NCBI RefSeq assembly: GCF_001039355.2
Contig: NW_019775677.1
Span: 97,618-161,617, forward strand
Direction: 5' to 3'
Length of the DNA stretch: 64,000 bases
Origin: Lingula anatina
Lineage: Eukaryota; Brachiopoda; Lingulata; Lingulida; Lingulidae
Part shown: one piece after another, positions 11,001 to 22,155 of the stretch
How the letters are laid out: every line of letters begins with the position of its first letter
Position numbering within the stretch: the first letter of the stretch is position 1
The notes under the pieces: generated by a model
Seen by the model: the letters and a program-made list of their open reading frames with translations, nothing else
Databases searched by the model: none
Told to the model about the DNA's origin: nothing
Made by a program: the position numbers and the translations under genes

Positions 11001-13523
11001 GGAGAACTGTTGAGGAAGGAAATAGGGGTTGTACCACAGGTAGGAGAACTGTTGAGGAAGGAAATAGGGGTTGTACCACAGTTGAGAGAATTCTACTGAG
11101 GAAGGAAATAGGGGTTTGTACCACGGGTAGGAGAACTCTGTAGAAGAAGGGAATGGGGGTTGTACTACAGGTAGGAGAACTCTATTGAAGGGAATGGGGG
11201 TTGTACCACAGGTAGGAAAACTCTATTGAAGGGAATGGGGGTTGTACCACAGGTAGGAGAACTCTATTGAAGGGAATGGGGGTTGTACCACAGGTAGGAA
11301 AACTCTATTGAAGGGAATGGGGGTTGTACTCTATTGAGTATTAGTGTCTAGGCTTATCTTAGATATGGCATTGTTTGAGAGTGTATGTAAGATATACTAA
11401 TGTTCAGTTGATCAATATAATATTTACTTCTTTTGCCTTGCAGGACACTGTATTGTTCAACGACTCAATCTTCTACAACATAAGATACGGCAATGTCAAC
11501 AAAACTGAAGAAGATGTTTACTATGCTGCAAAGCTTGCTGCAGTACACAAGTCTATTATGGGCATGCCTCAGCAATATGACACTCAGGTCGGGGAAAGAG
11601 GATTAAAATTGTCAGGTAACATGTCAGTATGTCTCACCATGAGACTTTGCACAGGTTATATGTCTGTAATGATATAAACAGCTGGGAGGCTGGGGGCCAA
11701 GTGTATTAAAACTGATTATTCAACAAAGGAATACCTCTGGAGTTGGTGCAACCATATACGATGTGTTGTTCTGCAGACCTCTGAAATTTTAACTAAGGTG
11801 ATTTTTCATTCCAGTGATATTTATTTTATGGTTTAGGCATAGGATAAAAATAAATTATGACTTTGATTCATACATTTAAACTGTGCATGTTATGTTATGG
11901 TATTGGCTTTGATGTTGTGATAAATGATGCACATTTCCTTTGCTGTGATTGGTCAGATCTTTGATTGATTACTTGCATCCTTTACTCTAATTGGTCAGAT
12001 CATATTAAAATATTTCTTCGATCATGTCAGAGGTTCTCAAAATTGACCATAAAATGAACAGGTAAGATTTACTGTGCTCATTGTATTAAATGGAAATAAA
12101 TTCCTTTTACTTAATCTCAATTTAAGTAAAAGGAATTTATTACCATTTACTTAATCTCAATTTAAGAAAAGGTTTACATAATCTGTTGCTAGGATTTCAT
12201 ATCACTTTTCTGTGTAGGTGGAGAAAAACAAAGGATTTCAATTGCGAGGGCAATCCTGAAAGATCCCCCTGTGATTGTGTACGATGAGGCCACCTCCTCT
12301 CTGGATTCCATCACAGAACAGGTAGGTGAAATCAGCTTTGTGTGTGTGCGTGTGTGCGTGCGTGCGTGTGTGTGTGTAAGAGCGCATTCAGAACAGATGA
12401 TCTGTGAACTAACTGATCCCCTGGACTAAACATGGCCGACCCCACTTCAAAATTGATGCCACTAATTCCCAAGTGGTCTCCCCGCCCCCACACGCATCAT
12501 TGTTGCAGGGGCCAAGCAATTTTAATTATGTTTATAAACTGCAATACCAAGATTTAATCCGTTTAATGGCGCATGTGGAGGCAGAGAGGCCATCAGGGAT
12601 TAGCAACATGGCTTTTGAAGTGGGGTCAGCCAGTAAGTCCACAGATTGTCAGTTCTGAATGCACACTAAGCTAAAAATGTAAATGGATAAAAACTGCTCT
12701 TATGAGATTCATATTTCACAACTTCACATTGTAAACATTCCAGTTATTCTGAAATCTGTGCTTGCCATCAGACCATATAGACCTTCATACAAGGTTATAC
12801 ATTGTTATACATAATAACCTCCGAGATTATTGCAAAAAACCAAACTTTTTAGAAAAAAAAAAATGGACTTACTTTGAATGTTGGAATGGTAAGTATGGTA
12901 AAACCGTTGTTTTTTTTTTGTTTGTTTTTGTTTGTTTGTTTTTGTTTTGTTTTTTCACGCCAAAACAAATGGTTATCCCTTTATTACAGTATGATACATT
13001 TTAATAAATTTATGGTCAGAAACCTTATCAGTTCCTTGTAAGAAACACTCCATTTTAACTTCAGTCTCCTATATAACTGTTCTTTTTTCAACCTTTCTAT
13101 AGTACAGGCCCAATTATTTCCTGCACATGATATATCGGGTGCACTACATTATCCCTTTAACTTGATGCAACAGCAGTGGCTTTGTGAAGTTCCATAGGCC
13201 CCGTTTACTGCTGTGAATCTTCAATCTAATTCTCAATCTCAATTTTTTTGTTCCAGAACATTCTCCAAGCCCTGGACAATGTGACCAAGAATAGAACCAC
13301 CATAGTTGTTGCTCACAGACTCTCTACTGTAGTTAACGCTGACGAGATCTTGGTGCTAGAGAATGGAAGAGTAGCAGAAAGGGGGAGCCACTATCAGTTA
13401 CTTTCATATCCAGGCAGTCTTTATGCCGAACTGTGGAGCAAACAGCATGAAATGGCCTTAAAAGATGCAAATAACAATAATGCCAATGATAGTATTAAAA
13501 CAGAGGAGGACCTGCCAAGCTAA
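5050..13523 (+). CDS. ABCB7: Mitochondrial ABC half-transporter ABCB7/Atm1, complete, 14 exons
   Basis: Exons: 5050-5211, 5937-6275, 6839-6959, 7361-7547, 7811-7892, 8290-8378, 8741-8828, 9023-9197, 9807-9964, 10330-10493, 10826-10955, 11444-11615, 12218-12321, 13257-13523. Together they give 745 aa (human about 752) with all phases matching. Order of parts: basic, hydroxylated mitochondrial presequence ([17 protein letters not shown]), linker, six-helix transmembrane domain including NYETVKYFNNE and [18 protein letters not shown], then the nucleotide-binding domain. Walker A GGSGSGKST is split between exons 10 and 11, the Q-loop Gln (GVVPQ) ends exon 11, LSGGEKQR is split between exons 12 and 13, Walker [13 protein letters not shown] is in exon 13 and the H-loop VVAHRLSTV in exon 14. 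ABCB7 sits in the inner mitochondrial membrane as a homodimer and exports a sulfur/iron-sulfur precursor for cytosolic Fe-S assembly. Upstream in-frame ATGs exist (4921) but would add acidic residues unlike a presequence. The cysteine-rich human C-terminus is absent. Confidence 0.95.
8465..8645 (+). repeat. Imperfect tandem duplication in ABCB7 intron 6
   Basis: A segment of about 66 bp with GGAAATTTTGTGT...GGTCATTCCAAATTTAAAT is repeated twice with several substitutions. No function is suggested. Confidence 0.6.
10213..10276. mobile_element. Short fragment of the GCATTCAGAAC MITE family
   Basis: In ABCB7 intron 9, GCACATTCAGAACAAGCTGATC is followed by an inverted, shortened copy ending in GTGAATTC. 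Its left end resembles the MITE ends at about 12379 and 14269. It is probably a small internally deleted copy. Confidence 0.35.
10928..11335 (+). repeat. Minisatellite reiterating the exon 11 5' splice site of ABCB7
   Basis: About ten units of roughly 40-43 bp, each copying the last 28 bases of exon 11 plus the first 14 bases of the intron. The first unit is the genuine exon end. Units 1-4 are 42 bp and keep the reading frame; a stop follows at about 11097. Eight units keep a donor-like [AC][AG]GGT[AG]; unit 4 reads CAGTTG and the last unit is truncated. Confidence 0.9.
12095..12141. repeat. Perfect inverted repeat in ABCB7 intron 12
   Basis: Two 20 bp arms (12095-12114 and 12122-12141) are exact inverted copies with a 7 bp loop, and the loop side is partly repeated again just downstream (12145-12170). 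It would form a stable hairpin in DNA or pre-mRNA. Confidence 0.75.
12376..12673. mobile_element. MITE with GCATTCAGAAC inverted termini (ABCB7 intron 13)
   Basis: The left end (GAGCGCATTCAGAAC) and the right end in reverse (GTGTGCATTCAGAAC) match over most of about 30 bp, and TAA occurs at both borders, again suggesting a Harbinger-like element. There is no coding sequence. Related copies lie at about 14260-14515 and 10213-10276. Confidence 0.55.
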
Positions 13524-13951
13524 TGCAGGTTTTGCCTCAAACATTTCTCTTGGACTAGTTTACTCCAGGCAAGCATATACCAATATTTTGATACCAGTAC
13601 TTTTAAATAAATTAAATTTTTTTTTTCCAAATATAAAATCAATAGACACCGTCAAATCAAAATAACTACTTAAATTTTCACTATTAAGATCAGACTAGTA
13701 ACTTGAAAAAAATGACATTGTTTGTGGTCAATTACTCTGGTCATACTGTTGCCTTGAACCAGTGGGGTACATAATAAAATCCAAATATTACTCTTGGAGC
13801 TTGATTTTGTGAAGATTTTCTTGAGCAGTATTTTTTTAACATTTGTAACAGAAGTGCATAGATTTAATATCTTACGTGGTATTAAGGCAAATCAAGAAGA
13901 AAACTTTTAAACTTTGGGATAAAAAAAACACTAAAAACTTATAGTCTAAGG

Positions 13952-14062
13952 CTCTATTCCCATAGATTTTTAGATCGATCTATCCCCGACAGCTATTTAG
14001 CGTGAACCCCCAGGGAGTTAGGTCGATCTAAAGTAGGTCGATCTCATCTCTGGAAATGGGGT
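13952..14062. mobile_element. Partial copy of a TIR element with TTTAGATCGATC ends
   Basis: TCCCATAGATTTTTAGATCGATC, a CTGT/GACAGCTATTTAGC word and AGTTAGGTCGATCTAAA are arranged as in the longer element at 14533-14764 but compressed. Probably an internally deleted relative. Confidence 0.45.
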
Positions 14063-14259
14063 GTTAGAAGTGTCAAGGTGAAGCATTAGGATAAAGTTTT
14101 AAATGTATGATTTTTACTTACAAGTCCATAAATATCGATCGATTGTTGAACTTTTCTTCGGACAATTAATACTATTGGATCACTGTGTCATTAACTGTAT
14201 CAGTTAAGCTGATTACACTCAGTAAGAATGGCCGCAGGGCTGGATTGATATAAATAAGC

Positions 14260-14515
14260 TGCATTCACAACAGACGATATGGGGACTAACTGATCTGCAG
14301 ACTAAGTTTGTCCAACCCCAAGTAAAAGCAATGCCGCCTCATCATCTACTGGTCTCCCCACATCCACAGGCACCATCCCTCCGGGGGGCCGAGCAATTAA
14401 ACCTCGGTGTCAGGATTTATTCCATTTAAGGTGCCTGTGGACATGGGGAGACCATCAGGGACTTTCTTTTTAGTGGGGTCGGCCAGGTCAGCTAATATGA
14501 ATGCGACCATAGACC
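14260..14515. mobile_element. Second MITE of the GCATTCAGAAC family
   Basis: Begins TAAGCTGCATTCACAAC and ends ATGAATGCGACC. It holds an internal inverted repeat, GGTCTCCCCACATCCACAGG against CCTGTGGACATGGGGAGACC, and shares internal words with the copy at 12376-12673 (AAGTGGGGTC-type, GGTCTCCCC, CCATCAGGGA). It is non-coding. Confidence 0.55.
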
Positions 14516-14532
14516 CTTGGTGTCTATTGGAA

Positions 14533-14764
14533 TGGGGGTCATAGACTGGGTTCCCACAGATTTAGATCGATCCATTTGGATGGACCTAACTCCCTAGGGG
14601 TTCATGCTAAATTGCTGTCAGCTTCCGGGACCGAGCATGCAGGAAAGTTAATTACCCCCTTACAGCTTTTAGTAGGCGGGACAGCCGAGTAAGCTGACAG
14701 CAATCTAGTGAGACTCCCCAGGGGGATAGATTGATCTAAATATCTGTGGGAATGGTCTCATAGA
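14533..14764. mobile_element. Foldback/MITE element with candidate TCATAGA target duplication
   Basis: Outer arms TTCCCACAGATTTAGATCGATC and its near-inverse around 14725-14755, plus inner arms GCTGTCAGCTT / AAGCTGACAGC, make a long imperfect hairpin. TCATAGA flanks both sides (about 14529-14535 and 14757-14763). Superfamily not resolved. Confidence 0.5.
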
Positions 14765-16388
14765 AGATGATACATACACATAACAAAATGGTCTGTTTCT
14801 TTTAAGTCACATACTTATCTTAATATTGGTGCAAAAGAGATAAACACTTACAGGACATATACTCCCTTTTTGTTGCTTTCTTCACCAACACAGGCATTTC
14901 AAACATGAGATATTCCAGCATTCATCAGTTTTTTTTTTTTTTTGCTTTATAAATTTGATAGTTATTAGTTATGCCCCGTAACTATTGTCATGATAATTGG
15001 CATGACTGATGACTTGGTTGTGAACTTTAATCTGGTTTTGTTTTAAATTTCTTTGTTTAGAAGAAAAGCCCCCAATTACCATTCTCTACTAAACACATGC
15101 TTTATTTCACCTGGTTACTGATAAAAGTAGAAGTAAGCCTTTTTAAGAAAATTTGCTAGTAGTTCTTAAATTTGTGATTAAAAAGGCCCTTATATGTGAA
15201 TTCTCAGGCCACTTATTCGGAACAGATTGTGAAATCCTTCAAATGTGGAAATTGTGTTTTATTTATTATTATATTTTTTGGAAACTGGAGCAGTCTTTGC
15301 AGTAGCAGTGCCCATTAGCATGGCACTTGCCAGGAGCGGATCCAGGATTAGGCCTACCCAACTACCAGACCCAGCACCGAATGATCCTGAATTCACCGTT
15401 AGATCGGACCACACTACCCGTTTTCAAGATGTGCATCAGTACACATTTCACAGTATCACACCTCCGTACAAATTTTGAGATGAGGGGCACTACTTTCCAA
15501 CCTCAGTTAGAAACATCACTATCACATCCTGCACTAGGCAAGAGCAGTGTCACGTCTGATACTTTGTAGCGCATAATTACCCCCCCCCCCTCCAAGTTGG
15601 TCATTTGAGGTTTTGCGTTCTTCTCACCTTCCTGTACTAAAGGAATACACTGTCAAAAACTGAGACATTTCTTATCAAATATTAAGTGAAAAAAAAAATG
15701 AAGGTTCTTTTCAATCCCCTCCCTACCTCTTGTTTTTATTTGATTGAGGAATTTATGTATAAATTACATACTCTTAAGTTTAAATATTTAAGTCAAACAA
15801 ATCATGTATAATTGCCCAGTCATCATTTACTTGTGATGTAATAAATAATAAGATTTTGTCTACTTCTTTATTTCAAGGTAACATTAAAACGGGTGTACAC
15901 TTTTTACACATCTATAAGGTGAACTAGTCGGACATAAAATATACCACAATATTTAACATAAGTCAGAGTGAGAATTTTTTCCATTCTTCAAAAATAAAAC
16001 GATGAAGATGTCACCGCCATAGTTGCCAAGTTCCAATCAAGACGGGTATAGCATTAGCCATATTTCAAATGTCCACATTTTCATTACAGGGTCAACCTGG
16101 AGGGGGGTTGATCAAGACACCACAACTCCACCACCTTTATCAGTAATAGTCTGTCCCCATACTTTAACACTGACTCTGTGCTACATGTGATCCCAAGTAA
16201 TTATGTCAGTACTCATTTATGTTAAGATTCATGAACTTTTAAAGCTAAACATGAAGGTTTTTAAACATACACACAAGAACACAATCTTTTAGCTGAGAAA
16301 AATGTAAAACTCCAAGTGGTTGAGATACAATTTGCCTTTTTCAATCATACTACTAAAGATTCAGATGCCGAAATGGTCTGGTTCACAT

Positions 16389-18833
16389 CTAGCGAGTCTG
16401 GTTCCTGATCAATGGCAGCTGTCCATAATCGTCTTCTAAATCAATGCTCTCATCAAGCACTCCAAAGTATCCTAACTTCTGGGTAACCTTGAAAAATAAA
16501 GAATTTATTTATCAACATTCCGTAGCAATTCAGTTCTTTGCAAAAAAATTTCACTCCCCCCCCCCCCCCAAATTTTTCTAAGTCCACTCAGTACTGAAAA
16601 ATGTAAATGTGGAAAATATTGTATCTGAAACAAGGCAGCAAAGCTGTCAAATGTACAGACAAAAAGCAGGAAATAACTATGCACAATAAAGGCTACTGTC
16701 AATTCTGATGCGAAAGTACGTTATGTTAAACTGCAAATTCAACATCAAATTTTAATTATGCTCAACAGGTATTACCAATGTAAGTAAATGTGTAACAAGT
16801 ATAAGGCTTCAGGCCCATGGGAGTTCAAGTTCACACTTTGAAAATGTATAACTNGCCTATGGAACTTCGAAGTAACACCTTGAAAATGCCAATTTGTGAA
16901 AAATTAAATTTTCACGAAAAAACTGTTTAACTGGCAGAAAGAATTACCAAACAGATTGCATTGCCTACTGAAGCTGTATTTTAGTCCCATGTTTCTTTCC
17001 TGTAAGTTTGAGAACAGTAAGTGACATGGTTTTTCTTAAATGGTCATCATGGGAGCAGTGCCCAAAATAGGTTTTTTTTTCAAATTTTGATGCAATATTA
17101 TATAATGTTTAACAGCATAATGACCATCAATTCTTAATAATAAAATAGATGAGATGGAAAAAATATCAATAGAGCAGTGTTAACTGTCCAATTTCTTCCA
17201 TTCTGAGATTCTGAACATAGTGAATGATTGAATCTGACAATGATATGAGTTTATTTCCATTTTTGAAACTTTATTACACAATACACGATAACAAGTTTAC
17301 CATCATTTTTACAAAATCAACTGACAATGTTGTATAGATGCAGGAAATGTCAAACAAACACTTTTACATATCTTATTAATTAAATAATGAAACTGTTAAC
17401 ATGCCTAAGAATTCAATCTGAGGAAATGTGAAAAAACAGCGTAACTTCTAAAATAATGGCTCGATTATGCTGATTTTTTAACTCAACCTGCGTTTTAGCA
17501 GGATTGACCACTCCTGTGAGTTCAATGACAATTGGCCAATCTGTTTTTCTTATATTGTGTTTACAATGTTGTATATATGCTGAAAAGTGAAACAAGACAG
17601 TGCTCACTGTTCTGAAATGTTTTTTTTTTTATTTTTAACAATTTTTTTAACATAAAATTAACAGTTTACTGCCATTTTTATATGATCAACTAAAAAAATT
17701 GATGAGATCGGAAAAATATCAATAAAACAGTGTTAAATGTCCAATTTCTTCCATTCTGAGATTCTGAACATAGTGAATGATTGAATCTGACAAACCGCAA
17801 TGATATGAGTTTATTTCTATTTTTGAAACTTTATTACACAATACACGATAACAAGTATACCATTATATTTACAAAATCAACTAACAATGTTCTAAAGATG
17901 CAGGAAATGTCAATCAAACACTTTTACGTATCTTATTAATTAAATAATGAGACTGTTAACATGCCTAAGAATTGAATCTGAGGAAATGTGAAAAAACAGC
18001 ATAACTTCTAAAAAAAAAAAAAAAAAAAAAAAAAGGCCCAATTATGCCGATTTTCGAACTTACCTGCATTTTAGCAGGATTGATCACTCCTGTGAGTTTA
18101 AAGACAATTGGCCAATCTGTTTTTCTTATATTGTGTTTACAGCGTTGCATATATGCTGAAAAGTGAAAAAAAAGCATAACTACTAAAATAGTGGCCCGAT
18201 TATGCTGATTTTCGAACTCAACCTGCGTTTTAGCGGGATTGATCACTCCTGTGAGTTTAATGACAATTGGCCAATCGGTTTTCCTTGAAATGTGTTAACA
18301 GTGTTGCATATATGCTGAAAAGTGAAAAAAACAGCATAACTTCTATAATAATGGCCTGATGATGCTGATTTTGCAAACTTGACCTGCGTTTTATGAATAT
18401 TTATCAGCTCTGTAAATATAAAGCCAAAAACTAAAACTGCCTTCCACTTGTCGTGTTTACAATGAAAGTGCACGGCACCGGCATCGGCGACGACAGGCGC
18501 AGGTGATGGCAATATGTACAGACACATCTGTCTGTACATAAAAATGTACGTCATCTGGGTCCTTTCCACATAATGACTTTTAGCCTTCTTTGCTGCATTT
18601 TACTAAGAATCAAAAAGACCATTTATCTCTTCCTATTACTCCCCAGTCTTTTCACTAAGCCCAAAAAACTTAGAGTGATTGTCTTGACAGTTTTTTAAAT
18701 TCACAATAGTCAATTTTAGATAAGTCAGCACCATTTAATGGAGAGTATTCTTGGATAATATGATCTTAAACAAAGATGACTTCATGTACAAGTCAGCTAT
18801 TCAGTCTATCCCCACCCCCCAAAAAAGAAAATA

Positions 18834-18886
<53 letters not shown>

Positions 18887-21800
18887 AAACAGAATTACTG
18901 CAAAATAGGCACTAAGTCAGCCCCCCCCCCCTCCCTACCAAGGGAAAAAAAAAACAATTCTGTCACAGGTTTTAAACCTCTATGACTTTTTACACACCAC
19001 AATATCCAAAATGTATTTTTTCACTGACCAAATATAAAGCTTTTTTCCTCACCGTATTCCATGTATTTTATTTAATTCACTTCTCACATGACTGTGGTAA
19101 GATGAATTTCCCTTCCTCCAAAGATCTTTGACCACCACAGTATGGTTGTACCCTGCAAGTTTTAGGTACAGTAAAGCTGCCTTCGTTTCACCTGTAAAGA
19201 AAGATAAACATACACTGTTAGCATGGAAAAACTAATGTATAACTGAAAGAGTGTAGTGTACATGTGTAAATTTACTGAGTTAATACTGAGGGCACCTTTT
19301 CCTGAAGGCATAATTGTACAGCAAAATACTGACTTCACAAAAAAAATATAAAAAAATAAAAAATTATTAATAAATAAATAAAAAAGTAAATAAATAACTT
19401 GAAAAAAATCCAATCAGGTTGGCTTTTTTAAAGGTACATACGAACCGAGCATCGCTGGAGCGTGGATTCCCAGTAACACATGTAAACCACTTCTACTAGA
19501 TTCTTATGCGACTCAAATAAATTTGACATGCCAAGGGATAAACTGAATAGATCACTCGATCAGCCATGAAAGACCTTTAGACTGCTCCTTTCTTTAAATT
19601 TTTGGTTGTAAATTTAACCTACTTTCGTGACCTATTTTCCTGCCCCATTGACATACAGCTTAGAATGCCAGCAGAAAAATCAGTTCAAACATCATTTTCA
19701 GGTAAAATTAAACAATGCCTTTTGGTAATTCTCTTAGTTATACTACTTGAAACTATATGCTGGCATCTGGTTGGTTTTTGTGACAAAAATTGCCTTTGTA
19801 TGCATCTTTAAGTAAAACTGTCCTTTAATCAAGTGAATCCAGTAAGGGCTAAGAATTATGATTTTCACCGTTTTCTCTCTATTGCATGACAAGGACTGTG
19901 CAATTTTTTTTTCAATTTCGATATAAGATCAGTGTTTACCGTGCATTCATAGGAGCAGCGTGAACGCTACGCTTAAATTCTCAGGTGCCCTGGTTTTAAG
20001 AAACAACACCTCAAAGGGCTAAATTGCAAAGTTCTTTTTTCTATCAAGCTACAACAAGAACACATTGCCTACCAATACAATAGTCACCTTATATAAACTT
20101 ACCATTTAAGTCTGGCTTGTTAAAACAGACATGATAATGACGCAGAAGCCACACTGCTACCCTGCTCCATCCTTCTGGCAAGGCAGACATGTTTTCCATT
20201 TTAAGTAATCCAGTTTGGTCAAAGGCTCTGGGCACCTGCTTCACGTCTACAGGTTCATTAAATTCATTCAAACAAAATTCCACAACTGGATAAGAAATGG
20301 CAAGAACTGGCATGATTCTTGCCGTGTGGGGACCACCAAGAATCATCCGTACAGCTGCTAAGAGCCCCTGAAATCCCAGTTTTTGGCAAATTTCATTCAA
20401 GCAATCTGCCTGGTCTTGAATACTATGGAGTTTGTAGAGGGTTGGTGGAATTTGCTTGACATATTTGTCAATTTTGGCTACTTCTAACCTTCCACACAAC
20501 TTCACGAGATGTCTCATCCTATCCACATGTCCCTTGCCTTCATTCACACTATCTATTTCCTTCATTAGATTAGAGCCCAAACAACAATCTAGTATTCCAC
20601 TGAAGTCTTCCTGATAGCCATGGCCCATCAAATGACAAGCAATGCTTATTAATTGGAAAGAGGCGGCGTTTTCCCCCTGATTTTGCATTAAATCACTAAT
20701 TTTTGTTAAAAAAGCAATGCTTGGCTTGCAATCCATTTGTAGGTGAGCATCAACTAAGTGCCGAACCTCACCAATATCATGTGAATTAGCCATGAAGTTC
20801 TCAACAACTTTCAAAAGCATTTCATGATCAGAATAGCACATTTTTTTACTAGCAAAGGAGCTCAAGATAGCCACCTGCTGCTTTAATGGCAAAAGAGAAG
20901 CATGCTTCTTGAATAATTCAGCAAGTTCTGTAACATACTGCATGTAATGTTCTTTCAACTTCTGAAAGCTGATCAACTTCAAAATCCATTGAACTGACTC
21001 TAAAGCCTTTATCTTCTCCTCTTCAGGTTCATCACTAAGCAATGACTTTTGAAGAATCTTCAAAATCTTCCTTGAAATGTCCTTGGACACCAAATGCTGA
21101 ACTTTAAAACAGAGTTGGACATATGCAAAAATGAAATTGGGTTTTAATTGTACGGCAATGTTTTCATTATAAAAATACCACAATTCAAGCTTTGGCAAAC
21201 ACAATGTAACATCTTTAACATCCACCCATTTTCCACCTTGTTCATGGGAAACACGAACTGCAACTTCAAAAAGTCTAAGAAATATTCCATCATCAGGTTC
21301 CTCCATTAACTCACTCACGATGTTCTTCAAGAAATAACGGATTTCTTCTTCAAAGTACTTCTGCTTATGTATTGCAGACAGGTATATGCACCAGAAAGAG
21401 AAATGAGTCTTAGAATATAAATCCCATTGTGGCCATAACTGAGACGAGCATTTCTCCACTTCCGCATAAAAGTGGAGGACTTCTGAAGTTGGACGAATTA
21501 TGCCCCCAAATAACAACAATCTGCTTAATGTCTTTGGGTTACTTTCCTTCATCAAACCCTTGTTGAGGATGGTTTGCAGGGCTGATGATAACCTTTCATC
21601 TTGCAATAAATGACCATTTAGGTGGGACGTAGGTGGTTCCTTCAAAAGACAGCAGACAGCCCACATATACCGTAGCACTCCGTCAAGGCTATCTGCACTA
21701 CCTTCATTCTCGTAATCACGAATAATCTCTGCTACACTCCGTCCTTCGAGGTCCCACTGATTTTTTTCAAAACTGCGTTGAAGTGTTCTGATGAAGTGAA

Positions 21801-22014
21801 GGTCAGCTTGTGTTATTTTTGTGCTGTATGGTCGCTTAGTTCTTACGATATTTCTCTCCAACGACCAACCCCTACACATCTTCTGGGGGTTTTGGAGTTG
21901 CGTGACGGCACATGCACAGCATCGTGAAGGTTCAGCAAAACGCTTCGCTGTATTGCCAACATAGTTGTGTCTACTGCCTATACGGTAGAGATATCTCAGT
22001 GCCGAATAAAACAT
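16389..22014 (-). CDS. FASTK-family mitochondrial RNA-binding protein (FAST domains + RAP)
   Basis: Three minus-strand exons: 20103-22014 (637 codons plus one base), 19088-19191 and 16389-16487. They give about 704 aa with matching phases. The N-terminus (MFYSALRYLYRIGSRHN...) is basic and Arg/Ser-rich, as expected of a mitochondrial presequence. The body is helical, Leu-rich repeat-like sequence. Near the end of exon 1, LAISYPVVEFCLNEFNEPVDV resembles the FAST_2-to-RAP linker, and exon 2 encodes a RAP-like segment (GETKAALLYLKLAGYNHTVVV). FASTK-family proteins bind mitochondrial transcripts and control their processing, stability or translation. Length is closest to FASTKD2, but I cannot assign a paralogue. 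The exon 2 donor (CAT|GTGAGA) is a choice; reading on would give a stop 13 codons later, which would replace exon 3. Confidence 0.7.
16854..16854. other. Single N (assembly join) in FASTKD intron 2
   Basis: Sequence either side is weakly similar (CCCATGGGAGTTC...CACTTTGAAAATG against CCTATGGAACTTC...CACCTTGAAAATG), so this may be another join of overlapping contigs, but the match is too diverged to be sure. Confidence 0.5.
17148..18425. repeat. Nested tandem repeats in FASTKD intron 2
   Basis: A block of about 553 bp starting GATGAGAT at 17148 recurs at 17701 with indels and a poly-A insert at 18011-18034. Its last ~150 bp (GCTGATTTT...CTGAAAAGTGAAAA) is further reiterated, giving about four units ending near 17590, 18168, 18320 and 18420. 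The unit contains GACAATTGGCCAATC. Non-coding; the reading frames across it are chance. Confidence 0.8.
18833..18884 (+). repeat. (AAT)n microsatellite
   Basis: About 17 trinucleotide units in FASTKD intron 2, followed by C- and A-homopolymers to 18955. Confidence 0.95.
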
Positions 22015-22100
22015 GATTCATAGTCCAGTTTCCCCGCACTGGACATGTCCACGAGGTCAGTCCCTGTTACGTGTGAATCGTGGATACAAGTCCCCGTGTT

Positions 22101-22155
22101 GGGCGGAAATGTACATGCGCATGCGTCACAAGAAGCAAGCTGACTGATGACGTCA
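22101..22155 (-). promoter_or_regulatory. FASTKD upstream region with NRF1-like, ETS-like and CRE sites
   Basis: Between 87 and 141 bp upstream of the FASTKD start lie GCGGAAAT (ETS-like, 22103-22110), TGCGCATGCG (22116-22125, core of the palindromic NRF1 site) and a perfect CRE, TGACGTCA (22148-22155). NRF1, ETS/GABP and CREB sites are typical of genes for mitochondrial proteins. Sites are read directly; binding is inference. Confidence 0.6.

Larger units (their letters stand above)
13524..16388. other. Tail-to-tail intergenic region, ABCB7 and FASTKD 3' flanks
   Basis: AATAAA at 13606-13611 and 13773-13778 could polyadenylate ABCB7; TTTATT near 15866, read on the minus strand, could serve FASTKD. 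Apart from the MITEs listed separately I see no exon. At 15322 a GGATCCAGGATT word resembles the terminus of the element in CI-MPR intron 1. Confidence 0.45.

Noticed and set aside
17413-18569. Minus-strand frames sharing a KTDWPIV...GVINPAK-like word, looking like repeated exons
   Set aside because: They follow the tandem repeat in the FASTKD intron, lack consistent splice sites and break in frame between units.
19037-19087. Alternative FASTKD ending by reading through exon 2 to a TGA
   Set aside because: Possible, but splicing at CAT|GTGAGA joins in phase to a clean terminal exon at 16389-16487; kept only as an alternative.
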